64,000 nucleotides of DNA, from contig CAMTVY010000006.1 of assembly GCA_947085325.1 (NCBI GenBank), positions 1 through 64,000 of the forward strand, written 5' to 3'. The stretch's first letter is position 1, and every line of letters begins with the position of its first letter. Both the position numbers and the translations under genes were made by a program. The notes under the pieces are model-generated. The model ran no database searches and was not told the DNA's origin. It saw only the letters and a program-made list of their open reading frames with translations. Below, piece by piece: positions 24,910 through 33,187 of this stretch. The DNA comes from JAQBXX01 sp947085325 (lineage in GTDB: Bacteria; Pseudomonadota; Gammaproteobacteria; SURF-13).

Positions 24910-27900
24910 GCTACATGAATGCTATCCTGCCCTCGCGTAATGCCGTGGTACTGGCCTCGGCCGGCACCGGCAAAACCTGGCTGCTGGTGACACGCATCAT
25001 CCGTTTGCTGCTCGAAGGCACGCCGCCCGCCGGGATACTTGCCATCACCTTCACCCGCAAGGCGGCCCTCGAAATGCAGGAGCGACTCTCGCAACGCCTG
25101 CTCGAGCTTGCCTGCCTGGAGGAGCCGGAACTCGACGCGGCGCTGGCAATACTGGGGCTGGCCGCAGACGCAACCCAGCGGCAACGTGTCCGCAATGCGT
25201 ACGAAACCCTGCTGAAAAGCGAGCACAGCCCGCGAGTCACCACCTTCCATGCCTTTTGTCAGGAATTGTTGCGCCGGTTTCCGCTTGAGGCCGACGTCCC
25301 ACCGGGCTTTGAGTTGATCGAGAATGCCGGGGTACTGGCACAGGCGGCACTTGAGGCCTTGTTGAGCGAGGCCACCAAGGCACCGGATAGCCCGCTGGCA
25401 CAGGCGCTCGAGTGCCTCATGCAACATGCTCGCGGCGCGGATGCCGTACGTACGCTGCTGCTCCGGTTTCTGGAGTACCGCAGTGACTGGTGGGCCTGCA
25501 CCGAGGGCAGCCCTGACCCGGCACGCCACGCTGCTGATCTACTGCGCCGGCAAATGGCAGCCGACACCTCGGGCACACTCGCGGGAGATTTCCTTGTTCC
25601 GGATACGTTCGCCCTGCTCGATGAGTTTGCCACGTTGTTGCTGCGCCACCCGTTGGCCTCAAACACCCGTGATGCGGCGTTGATACATACGCTGCTGGCA
25701 ACGTCTGCGCACACGACGACTGACTTCCATACCGTTAGTCGGGTGTTTCTGACTGCTAATGGCACAGTGCGCGCACGCAAGCCTTCCAAGACACTCAGCG
25801 ACAAACTCGGCAGCACAGGCGCTGAACGCCTGCTGGCACTGCATGTGCAATTGTCTGATCTGGTGCTGCAGGCGCTGGAGTTGGAGGCGCGCCGCATGAC
25901 GGTAGCGCTGTCATCGGCATGGTTCAGTGCCGGCGCACGCCTGCTGGAGCACTACCAGCGTATCAAGGCCGAGCAGCGCCTGCTCGACTTCAGCGATCTG
26001 GAATGGAAGGCCAGCCAACTCCTGCAGCACTCCGACAATGCCCAATGGGTGCAATACAAACTGGATCAGCGCATCGACCATCTGCTGGTCGATGAGTTTC
26101 AGGACACCAATCCGACCCAGTGGCGCTTGCTGCTGCCGCTACTCGAGGAATTGGCCGCCGGTCAGACCGGCCGCGCGCGCAGCGTATTTCTGGTGGGCGA
26201 CCTCAAGCAATCCATCTACGGTTTCAGGCGCGCCAATCCTGAACTCTTCGCTACCGCCGCACTCTGGCTGGCGCAAAATCTCAACGCCCCCAGCTACCCG
26301 CTGGATGTTTCGTGGCGCTTTGCGCCTGTATTGTGCGACTTCTTCAACCAGGTGTTTGAACAGCGCCTGCCCGCCTTCCACCCCCACAGCACGCATCGCA
26401 CGACACTCTGGGGCCAGATCGAACTGCTCCCGCTGATACGCCCGGAGGACGCGGCGCCGCAACAACCCGCGACAACTATCTTTCGCAACCCATTGCAGCA
26501 GCCGCGCCCTGCCGGCGGCGAGCAACGCCACGTGCTCGAAGGTCAGCAGATTGCACAGCGCATCCACGGCCTCATGGAAACACGCACGCCTGTCGCGGAC
26601 GGGGCCCGCACGCGTGCGCTCAGCTATAACGACATCCTGATTCTGATACGCAACCGTACCCATGTGCCCGCGTACGAAAGCGCATTGCGCGATGCCGGTA
26701 TTCCCTTTATCGGTGCCACCCGGGGTACCTTGCTCGATACCGTTGAGGTGCAGGACATGATCGCCCTGCTCGACGTGCTGATCACGCCCTATGACAATCT
26801 GGCACTGGCGCAGGTATTGCGCTCCCCCTTGTTTGCCTGCAGTAATGACGACCTCATCCAGTTGGCCACCGACGCGTCCCTGCCCTGCTGGATAGACCGC
26901 CTTGCCGCGCTCGCTGCCAGTCTTGCGCCGGGTGCGCCGCTGGCACGGGCACAGCGCTGGCTGAGCCGCTGGCGCGAACGTGCCGGTCAGGTGCCGATGC
27001 ACGACCTGCTGGACAGCATCTATGCCGAAGGCAATGTGCTTGCGCGCTACGAGGCCGCCTTTCCGCCCCCACTGAAAACGCGGGCCTGCGCCAATCTCAC
27101 GCGTTTCATGGAACTGGCATTGGAAGTAGACAGCGGACGCTACCCCAGTCCGGGGATGTTTCGGGCGCGACTGGACACCCTGCGTGACAGTGCGCAGGAA
27201 GCACCCGACGAAGCGCCTGCACCCGCGCATGAAGCCCGGGTACGCATCCTCACCGTGCATGCCGCCAAAGGCCTGGAGGCAGCCGTGGTATTTGTGGCCG
27301 ACGCCACCGCCACCACCTCCCCGCGCGGCCCGCAGCCGCTCATCTACTGGCCGGCCGAAGCCGACAGGCCCAGCCACTTTTTCCTGCCCGCCACAGGCGA
27401 CGTAGAGACACAACTCGGTGGAAAAATTCAACGACTGCTGGATGCCGCCGCCGAGCGGGAGGAGATGAACCTGCTGTATGTGGCACTGACGCGCGCCCGG
27501 CAATACCTGTTTATCTCCGGCTGCGCCCCCAGGAAGGGATCGTCACTGGGCTGGTACGGAATGATTGCCGAACGCCTGCAGCCGGATGTCGAGCCGCTGC
27601 ATGCCAGCTGGCTGCAACGCTCCACAACCCCACCACCGCCCTTGCCTGCAATATCGCTACCGACACAAGCGGCTGTGCAGCCCAACATCGACATCCGTTT
27701 GTCGCAGCCGTTGCCTGCGATCCGACGTCCCAGCCTGAGACCCAGCCATGCTGAGCACGAAGACGCTGCGCAGGAGGTATACGATGCGGAGGCCGTCCTG
27801 CGCGGGATCGCCATCCACCGTCTGCTGGATCGACTCAGCCTGGGTAACACACCGTCGCGCGCACGCGCACTGCGCCAACTGGCTGATGAACTGCTACTGA

Positions 27901-28274
27901 ACGACAGCGATGCGCGATTGTCCGTCTGGTGGGATGAAGCTCATCGGGTATTGCAGGCACCGGCACTACAGTTCCTGTTTACTGACGCCACTATTGAGGT
28001 CGCACACAACGAAACACCGTTGCATTACGAGGCGAACGGGCAGCACGTCTCCGGGGTGGTGGATCGCCTGGTCGTAACGCCGGACACGGTATGGATAGTC
28101 GATTACAAAACTCACGCTACGGTGCAGCCAGCCCACCTGGCGCAGGCGGCAGCGCCTTACCATGCGCAAATGCGCTTATACGCACACGGTGCCCTGCGAC
28201 TCTGGCCTCAAAAGCAGGTGCGGCCCGTGCTGCTGTTTACAGCCTGCGCCGGACTGGTTGAGATACCGCTTTGA
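24906..28274 (+). CDS. AddA/UvrD-like helicase-nuclease
   Basis: 1122 residues. Superfamily 1A helicase motifs in order: Walker A ASAGTGKTWLL (~18-28), motif Ia ITFTRKAALEMQER, TTFHAFCQELLRRFP, motif II LLVDEFQDTNPTQW, motif III LVGDLKQSIYGFR, motif V ILTVHAAKGLEA and motif VI LLYVALTRAR. The C-terminus carries a nuclease domain with VVDRLVV and WIVDYKTH (catalytic Asp and Lys), as in AddA. Start ATG 24906 overlaps the stop of the AddB-like gene. Together they would resect DNA ends for RecA. No third RecC/RecD-like gene nearby. Confidence 0.9.
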   Translation: MSYMNAILPSRNAVVLASAGTGKTWLLVTRIIRLLLEGTPPAGILAITFTRKAALEMQERLSQRLLELACLEEPELDAALAILGLAADATQRQRVRNAYETLLKSEHSPRVTTFHAFCQELLRRFPLEADVPPGFELIENAGVLAQAALEALLSEATKAPDSPLAQALECLMQHARGADAVRTLLLRFLEYRSDWWACTEGSPDPARHAADLLRRQMAADTSGTLAGDFLVPDTFALLDEFATLLLRHPLASNTRDAALIHTLLATSAHTTTDFHTVSRVFLTANGTVRARKPSKTLSDKLGSTGAERLLALHVQLSDLVLQALELEARRMTVALSSAWFSAGARLLEHYQRIKAEQRLLDFSDLEWKASQLLQHSDNAQWVQYKLDQRIDHLLVDEFQDTNPTQWRLLLPLLEELAAGQTGRARSVFLVGDLKQSIYGFRRANPELFATAALWLAQNLNAPSYPLDVSWRFAPVLCDFFNQVFEQRLPAFHPHSTHRTTLWGQIELLPLIRPEDAAPQQPATTIFRNPLQQPRPAGGEQRHVLEGQQIAQRIHGLMETRTPVADGARTRALSYNDILILIRNRTHVPAYESALRDAGIPFIGATRGTLLDTVEVQDMIALLDVLITPYDNLALAQVLRSPLFACSNDDLIQLATDASLPCWIDRLAALAASLAPGAPLARAQRWLSRWRERAGQVPMHDLLDSIYAEGNVLARYEAAFPPPLKTRACANLTRFMELALEVDSGRYPSPGMFRARLDTLRDSAQEAPDEAPAPAHEARVRILTVHAAKGLEAAVVFVADATATTSPRGPQPLIYWPAEADRPSHFFLPATGDVETQLGGKIQRLLDAAAEREEMNLLYVALTRARQYLFISGCAPRKGSSLGWYGMIAERLQPDVEPLHASWLQRSTTPPPPLPAISLPTQAAVQPNIDIRLSQPLPAIRRPSLRPSHAEHEDAAQEVYDAEAVLRGIAIHRLLDRLSLGNTPSRARALRQLADELLLNDSDARLSVWWDEAHRVLQAPALQFLFTDATIEVAHNETPLHYEANGQHVSGVVDRLVVTPDTVWIVDYKTHATVQPAHLAQAAAPYHAQMRLYAHGALRLWPQKQVRPVLLFTACAGLVEIPL

Positions 28275-28289
28275 CTGCGGATCGCCTCC

Positions 28290-28688
28290 CTACTCCTGAG
28301 TATGGCGTTCGCGGTGCTTCTTGTTGAGCGCCTTGCGGCGATCTTCCGGCGACATTTTATTCCACTGCTCACGCAGCTCCTGACGCTGCTCCGGTGGCAA
28401 CTGGCGGAAGTGCTCGTAACGTTCACGGATACGCGCCTGCTCCTCCGGCGGCAGTTGCTTGAAATGCTCGTAACGCGCGCGTGTCCGGGCGCGTTGCTCC
28501 GGTGTCATTTTCTCCCAGCGCTGCGCACCTTCGTGCGTGTCCCCGACCAAGTGCATATAGGTGCGCAGCTCTTCCGGATACGGCAGTGCCGTATCGTCGG
28601 CTGCAACAGCCTGTTGTGCGCCCACCAGCAACAGTGCAAGCAGCACTGTAGCGCGGATGTGATTTAGCGATTTACGGTTGTTGTTCAT
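28290..28688 (-). CDS. DUF3106 family periplasmic protein
   Basis: 132 residues with a signal peptide (residues 1-29, cleaved after QQAVA-type end). The mature part is charged and helical, with two copies of a Glu/Arg/Gln-rich motif: RARYEHFKQLPPEEQARI and RERYEHFRQLPPEQRQEL. This repeat is typical of DUF3106. Start ATG 28688 chosen at the signal peptide; longer frames overlap the upstream gene. Third gene of the sigma-factor operon, 8 nt after the DUF3619-like gene. Function unknown; resembles CpxP/Spy-type envelope proteins in general composition only. Confidence 0.82.
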   Translation of the reverse strand: MNNNRKSLNHIRATVLLALLLVGAQQAVAADDTALPYPEELRTYMHLVGDTHEGAQRWEKMTPEQRARTRARYEHFKQLPPEEQARIRERYEHFRQLPPEQRQELREQWNKMSPEDRRKALNKKHRERHTQE

Positions 28689-28696
28689 GCGCGGCC

Positions 28697-29071
28697 TCAG
28701 GTTTCGGTGTAGGCCCCGGCCGGTGTGTGTTCGTCGAGCCAGCGGTAAAAGTCGAGGTCGGTCGCAATCTCCAGATTCTCCTCCGAGCCCACGATCTCCG
28801 TGATCTCGGGGGTCATAGCCACAAGACTGTCCGACGGCTGTGTTGTCCACATCACACCGCCCAGCACAAACACCAGCGCAGCTGCAGCCATTGCACCCGC
28901 AGGCAACCACCAGTGTGGCGCATGCCATGCCGGTTGAGCCTCCAGGCTGTCCAGCGCATGGCTGCGGGCGCTGTGCAGGCGCGACAGTGTGTGTGCGTCC
29001 AGCGCGCTCACGCTTTCCTCCAGACGGGCACGTGCAGCCGCCAGAAAGTCCTGTTCATCGTGTGTGCTCAT
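28697..29071 (-). CDS. DUF3619-like single-span membrane protein (candidate anti-sigma)
   Basis: 124 residues: an N-terminal cytoplasmic-type region, one transmembrane helix (GAMAAAALVFVLGGVMW, ~58-74), then an acidic segment ending in DFYRWLDEH. It overlaps the ECF sigma gene by 4 nt (ATGA), and the arrangement suggests it restrains the sigma factor. There is no zinc-binding anti-sigma (ZAS) HxxxCxxC motif, so anti-sigma function is inferred from position and topology only. Confidence 0.7.
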   Translation of the reverse strand: MSTHDEQDFLAAARARLEESVSALDAHTLSRLHSARSHALDSLEAQPAWHAPHWWLPAGAMAAAALVFVLGGVMWTTQPSDSLVAMTPEITEIVGSEENLEIATDLDFYRWLDEHTPAGAYTET

Positions 29072-29658
29072 GGTTGGTGGCCCTCCAGCAATGTGCGCAG
29101 GGTATGCACTGCGCGCGAGTAATGCGTTTTAACGCTGCCCGCCGAGCAACCCATCGCGTGTGCGGTTTCGGCAGTATTATAGCCTTCCCACGTGCGCAGC
29201 AAAAAGGCTTGCTGCTGGCGCAGCGGCAGTTTTTGTAAGGCCTCATCGATCGCACTCATCGCACGCTCGCCTGCAACCAACTCTGCAGGCCCTGCCATGC
29301 AGGGGTCGGCCAACTTGTGGAGCGGATCTTCTTCGCCTTCTTCACCATCCAGCCAGACGCGCCAGCGATTACGTACCTTGCTACGCCGGTACCAGTCGCG
29401 TATGCGGCTCTGGAGAATACGGTGAAACAACGGCCCCCACTCCTGCTCGTTGCGGCTACCATACTGCTGCGCAAGCTTAAGCATGGCCTCTTGCACCAGA
29501 TCGAGCGCGTCTTCCGCATTGCCGGTAGCAAGCCGGGCCATGCGAAAGGCACGCCGTTCAATGTTGGCCAGAAACCGGTCCAGCGCTTGGTAAGTGTCCA
29601 GCGTGCCTCGCTCCGTTGGCCCAGAGATGCTGCTCAGTAGGTTGGTTGCAGTCCACAT
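29068..29658 (-). CDS. ECF-family RNA polymerase sigma factor
   Basis: 196 residues. Region 2 (FLANIERRAFRMARLATGN, DALDLVQEAMLKLAQQY) and region 4 (LPLRQQQAFLLRTWEGYNT, MGCSAGSVKTHYSRAVHTL, the helix-turn-helix) are clear, separated by an acidic linker. GGAAAG lies about 7 nt before the ATG. First gene of an operon with a membrane protein and a DUF3106 protein, an arrangement I recognise from other beta/gammaproteobacteria. Likely answers an envelope signal; regulon unknown. Confidence 0.9.
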   Translation of the reverse strand: MWTATNLLSSISGPTERGTLDTYQALDRFLANIERRAFRMARLATGNAEDALDLVQEAMLKLAQQYGSRNEQEWGPLFHRILQSRIRDWYRRSKVRNRWRVWLDGEEGEEDPLHKLADPCMAGPAELVAGERAMSAIDEALQKLPLRQQQAFLLRTWEGYNTAETAHAMGCSAGSVKTHYSRAVHTLRTLLEGHQP

Positions 29659-29714
29659 AGTGACTTTCCGTTAACAATTATACCTTACTCATACCCCCTC
29701 CACGGGTGCGTCAT

Positions 29715-30167
29715 CTAATGCCTATAACGCTGACTATCAGTCAACCACGGAGCGAAGGCCTGGTGTTGACTATTGTGTGGCTGTGGCCTGTGTACGCTGC
29801 ACGCCCTGTGGTTGAGGCTTCGATATTCATGCTGGCGGCAGCGCTGGGCGTGCACTGTGGTGTGAGCCTCATGCCTGCGCGCATGCTTGTTTTCCTTTGC
29901 CCTGGCGCTACGCTCGTTATGGTACTGTTTGTGTAGAGCTGCACGCTCGTCATGGTATTGTTCGTGTCCTCCTGCGCGCTCATCAAGGCGCTCATTCAAC
30001 AGGCCAACGCGCCCCTCAAGATATTGTCTTATGTAGCCATAATTATCCCGTGTATTCTGGGCGAGATTGTAGCCCGACCTGGTATCTATATAGCTGGTTT
30101 CGTGAGCGAGCACAGGAGCGACTATAAACAGGCTCAACAGGCCGGCAACTGCAATGCTTGTTTTCAT
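29715..30167 (-). CDS. Secreted hendecad-repeat protein, unknown function
   Basis: 150 residues from ATG 30167, which has AAGGA about 8 nt upstream and starts a clean signal peptide (MKTSIAVAGLLSLFIVAPVLA). After ~residue 55 comes a series of 11-residue repeats: NERLDERAGGH, EQYHDERAALH, KQYHNERSARA, KENKHARRHEA. The tail is His/Arg/Gln-rich. Eleven-residue periodicity suggests a long coiled-coil-like helix. The frame beyond ~29,900 is less convincing, as another frame is also open, so a 3' frameshift is possible. No family recognised. Confidence 0.6.
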   Translation of the reverse strand: MKTSIAVAGLLSLFIVAPVLAHETSYIDTRSGYNLAQNTRDNYGYIRQYLEGRVGLLNERLDERAGGHEQYHDERAALHKQYHNERSARAKENKHARRHEAHTTVHAQRCRQHEYRSLNHRACSVHRPQPHNSQHQAFAPWLTDSQRYRH

Positions 30168-30329
30168 GTGTGCATCCTTGTGTGTGAGTGTCAGGTAGAC
30201 ATCAGGTTTAACGCAGTACTCCGCCCATGGTTGACACGCCATTGGCGGACACGACAGCGCAGTGGCTTTGTGGCGTGCCTGACAGCTTACGAAGGGGGTT
30301 AAAGTTGAGGCAGTACGGCAAGGCTATGA

Positions 30330-30345
30330 TAGGATAAGAATCCTA
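30330..30345. promoter_or_regulatory. 16-bp palindrome upstream of PilZ gene
   Basis: TAGGAT-AAGA-ATCCTA, perfect 6-bp arms, 33 bp before the PilZ start codon, followed by TAATAC (30352-30357), a possible -10. Candidate operator. Confidence 0.35.
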
Positions 30346-30377
30346 CTTATCTAATACTAACGCACGGGGCGCAGTCC

Positions 30378-30746
30378 ATGACAGCCAATACCAGCGAAGA
30401 GCACCGGCATTACACCCGGATACAGTTTGACGCCAAGGTAAGTTTGTCACAGGGAGCAAAGCGCTGGGACAGCAGCCTGCTCGATATTTCACTCAAAGGG
30501 GCCTTGCTCAGCCAGCCGCAGGACTGGACTGGCACGATGGGTGACCAACTGCTGGCTGAACTGGTGCTGGACAGCGATGTCGTCATCATTCGCATGCAGG
30601 GTACGGTCACCCATATGGAAAATGGACATATCGGGCTACGTTGCGATCACATCGACCTCGACAGCATTGCGCACCTGAAGCGCCTCGTCGAGCTGAACCT
30701 CGGCGACGCAGAGCAACTCAACCGCGAACTCTCCTCCCTCCGCTAA
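30378..30746 (+). CDS. PilZ domain protein (c-di-GMP receptor)
   Basis: 122 residues, a lone PilZ domain. The c-di-GMP-binding motifs are both visible: an Arg-rich N-terminal RHYTR (RxxxR, residues ~9-13) and DISLKG (D-x-S-x-x-G, ~35-40). Likely a small cytoplasmic switch for motility, pili or exopolysaccharide. It converges with radA, with only 7 nt between the stops, and has no operon partner. Confidence 0.9.
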   Translation: MTANTSEEHRHYTRIQFDAKVSLSQGAKRWDSSLLDISLKGALLSQPQDWTGTMGDQLLAELVLDSDVVIIRMQGTVTHMENGHIGLRCDHIDLDSIAHLKRLVELNLGDAEQLNRELSSLR

Positions 30747-30753
30747 CGCGCAC

Positions 30754-32112
30754 TTAACCGCGCAACACCTCCAGCGCCTCCGACAAACGCTGTACCGCAT
30801 GTATCTCCATGCCCTTGAGCCCGCCCTTGGGCGCATTGGCGACGGGGATAACGGCTTGCTTGAAACCGTGCTTCACCGCCTCACGCAAACGCGCCTCACC
30901 ACTCTGCACCGGCCGCACCTCACCCGCAAGACCTAGCTCGCCAAACACCACCAGATCGCGCGGCAAGGGGCGGCTGCGCAGGCTGGAGAGTGCCGCCAGC
31001 ACCACGGCGAGATCGGCACCGGTCTCGGTCACACGCACGCCGCCCACCACATTCACAAACACGTCCTGATCATACATCGCAATACCGCCGTGACGGTGCA
31101 GCACCGCGAGCAGCATTGCCAGCCGATTCTGATCCAGCCCCAGCGTCACCCGGCGCGGATTGGCGCCATGGCATTCGTCCACCAGCGCCTGCACCTCCAC
31201 CAGCAGCGGACGGTTGCCTTCGCGCGTCACCATGATCACGCTGCCCGGCACCGGCTCAGCATGTCGCGAAAGCAGAATCGCGGACGGATTGCTCACCTCG
31301 CGCAAACCCTTTTCGGTCATCGCAAACATACCGATTTCGTTCACCGCACCGAAGCGGTTTTTCACTGCCCGGATAACCCGATAGCTGCTCGCACCATCAC
31401 CTTCGAAATACAGCACCGTATCGACCATGTGTTCCAGCACGCGCGGCCCGGCGAGCGTGCCTTCCTTGGTCACATGCCCGACCAGAAACAGCGCCGTGCC
31501 GGTATGCTTGGCGTAGCGCACCAGTTGCGCCGCGCTCTCGCGCACCTGCGCCACCGAGCCGGGCGCCGATTGCAGCGCCTCGGTGTACACGGTTTGAATC
31601 GAGTCGATCACCAGCACCCGAGGACGCTCACGCTCGGCACTGGCAAGAATGCGCTCCACATTGGTTTCGGTGAGGAGACGCAGCGCAGCAACGGACAATC
31701 CCAGACGCTGCGCGCGCATACTCACCTGTTGCGTCGATTCCTCGCCTGTAACATACAGCACCGGCTGCCGCGCGCTCAGCGCCGCCATGCACTGCAACAA
31801 CAGCGTGGATTTGCCGATGCCCGGATCACCGCCGATCAGTATCACCGAGCCCTCGACCACGCCGCCGCCCAGCACCCGGTCAAGTTCGCCCAGCCCGCTC
31901 GACTGGCGCGCCTCGCTACTGGCCGCGACATCCTGCATGCTCTGCACGATGGCCGGCGCGTAATCGGCAAAGCGGGCGGCGCGGGGTGTGGCAGTGCTCA
32001 CTAGCGTTTCTTCCAGGCTGTTCCAGGCACCGCAGTCGCTGCACTGCCCCGCCCACTTGGGCGCCTGCGCGCCGCACTGGTTACAGGTGTACAGTAATTT
32101 ATCCTTGGCCAT
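30754..32112 (-). CDS. radA: DNA repair protein RadA
   Basis: Helicase-like RecA paralog that helps branch migration in recombination. Seen: N-terminal zinc finger CNQCGAQAPKWAGQC-SDC, Walker A GGDPGIGKSTLL (~92-103), the RadA signature KNRFGAVNEIG and a C-terminal Lon-like domain (PLPRDLVVFGELGLAGEVR). 452 residues is typical. Its start lies inside the 3' end of alr (14-nt overlap), so the two are co-transcribed. Confidence 0.96.
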   Translation of the reverse strand: MAKDKLLYTCNQCGAQAPKWAGQCSDCGAWNSLEETLVSTATPRAARFADYAPAIVQSMQDVAASSEARQSSGLGELDRVLGGGVVEGSVILIGGDPGIGKSTLLLQCMAALSARQPVLYVTGEESTQQVSMRAQRLGLSVAALRLLTETNVERILASAERERPRVLVIDSIQTVYTEALQSAPGSVAQVRESAAQLVRYAKHTGTALFLVGHVTKEGTLAGPRVLEHMVDTVLYFEGDGASSYRVIRAVKNRFGAVNEIGMFAMTEKGLREVSNPSAILLSRHAEPVPGSVIMVTREGNRPLLVEVQALVDECHGANPRRVTLGLDQNRLAMLLAVLHRHGGIAMYDQDVFVNVVGGVRVTETGADLAVVLAALSSLRSRPLPRDLVVFGELGLAGEVRPVQSGEARLREAVKHGFKQAVIPVANAPKGGLKGMEIHAVQRLSEALEVLRG

Positions 32113-33187
32113 GGACTTCTACGCAGCGCACGCGCCGCGCCACACCACACAACAATTCGTAGGCCAGCGTAGCGGCGTGCTCGGCCACTTCTTCCACCGG
32201 CAGGCCCGCCCCCCACAACACCACCGGGTCGCCCACACGTGCGTCACGCACGGTACTCAAATCCACGCTAATCATGTCCATCGAGACACGTCCGATCAAG
32301 GACACGCGTTGGCCGTTGACCAGTACCGGCGTACCCGTCTGCGCGTGGCGTGGATAGCCATCGCCGTAACCTATCGCCACCACGCCCACCGGCATGTCGT
32401 GCGGACAGACATAGCTGGCGCCGTAGCCGATGGCATCGCCGCGCTGCAACTGATGCACCGCAATCAACGTGGAGCGCAGGGTCATGACGGGCTTGAGGCC
32501 ATGCTCTTCAGCCCGCCCGCCGCTAAACGGCGATACGCCGTAGAGCATGATTCCGGGACGCACCCAATCGCCATGGGTTTGCGGCCAGGCGAGGATCGCC
32601 GCCGAATTTGCCAGGGAATGCTCGCCCGGTAATTGCTGGCAGGCGCGCCGGAAGGATGCCAGCTGGCCTTGTGTCGCGCTGTTGGCGCGTTCGTCGGCGC
32701 AGGCAAAGTGCGTCATCAGCCCGATGGGCTGGCTCACCGCAGCACACGTCATCAGGCGTTGCCAGGCCGGTTGCACCTGCGCCGGTGCAAAACCGAGGCG
32801 GTGCATGCCGCTGTCAATTTTGAACCATACAGGGATGGGGGCGCCCGCCGCCACGCGTTCGAGCATCTCGATCTGGGCGGCGTGGTGCACCACCACGCTC
32901 AAGCCATGTTGCCTGACCAGTGCCAGCTCGGAGGCCTCGAACACGCCTTCCAGCAGCGTGATGGGATGCGCGACCCCGGCCTCGCGCAGTACCAGGGCCT
33001 CGTCGATGCTCGCCACGCCGAAGCCGTCGGTTGCGGCCAGGGCGCGCGCCGCCCGCACGATGCCGTGGCCATAGGCGTCGGCCTTGATGATCGCCATCAC
33101 CCGGCGTCCGGGTGCGGCGGCGGTTACGCGTTTGAGATTATGCTGCAGGGCTTCAATGTCGATCAGCGCCTGCGCCGGGCGCGTCAT
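32099..33187 (-). CDS. alr: Alanine racemase
   Basis: PLP enzyme converting L- to D-alanine for peptidoglycan. Seen: PLP-lysine motif AIIKADAYGHG (~residues 32-42), WFKIDSGMHRLGF, the catalytic tyrosine region GYGASYVCP and RVSMDMISVDLS. 362 residues is normal. ATG overlaps the dnaB stop by 4 nt; dnaB-alr-radA order is common in gammaproteobacteria. Confidence 0.96.
   Translation of the reverse strand: MTRPAQALIDIEALQHNLKRVTAAAPGRRVMAIIKADAYGHGIVRAARALAATDGFGVASIDEALVLREAGVAHPITLLEGVFEASELALVRQHGLSVVVHHAAQIEMLERVAAGAPIPVWFKIDSGMHRLGFAPAQVQPAWQRLMTCAAVSQPIGLMTHFACADERANSATQGQLASFRRACQQLPGEHSLANSAAILAWPQTHGDWVRPGIMLYGVSPFSGGRAEEHGLKPVMTLRSTLIAVHQLQRGDAIGYGASYVCPHDMPVGVVAIGYGDGYPRHAQTGTPVLVNGQRVSLIGRVSMDMISVDLSTVRDARVGDPVVLWGAGLPVEEVAEHAATLAYELLCGVARRVRCVEVHGQG

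Noticed and set aside
26139..27503. 454-codon minus-strand frame opposite the AddA-like gene
   Set aside because: Low-complexity antisense frame over conserved helicase motifs.
29741..29995. Alternative minus-strand frame at the 3' end of the repeat protein
   Set aside because: No similarity or ribosome-binding sequence; kept only as a possible sign of frameshift in the real gene.
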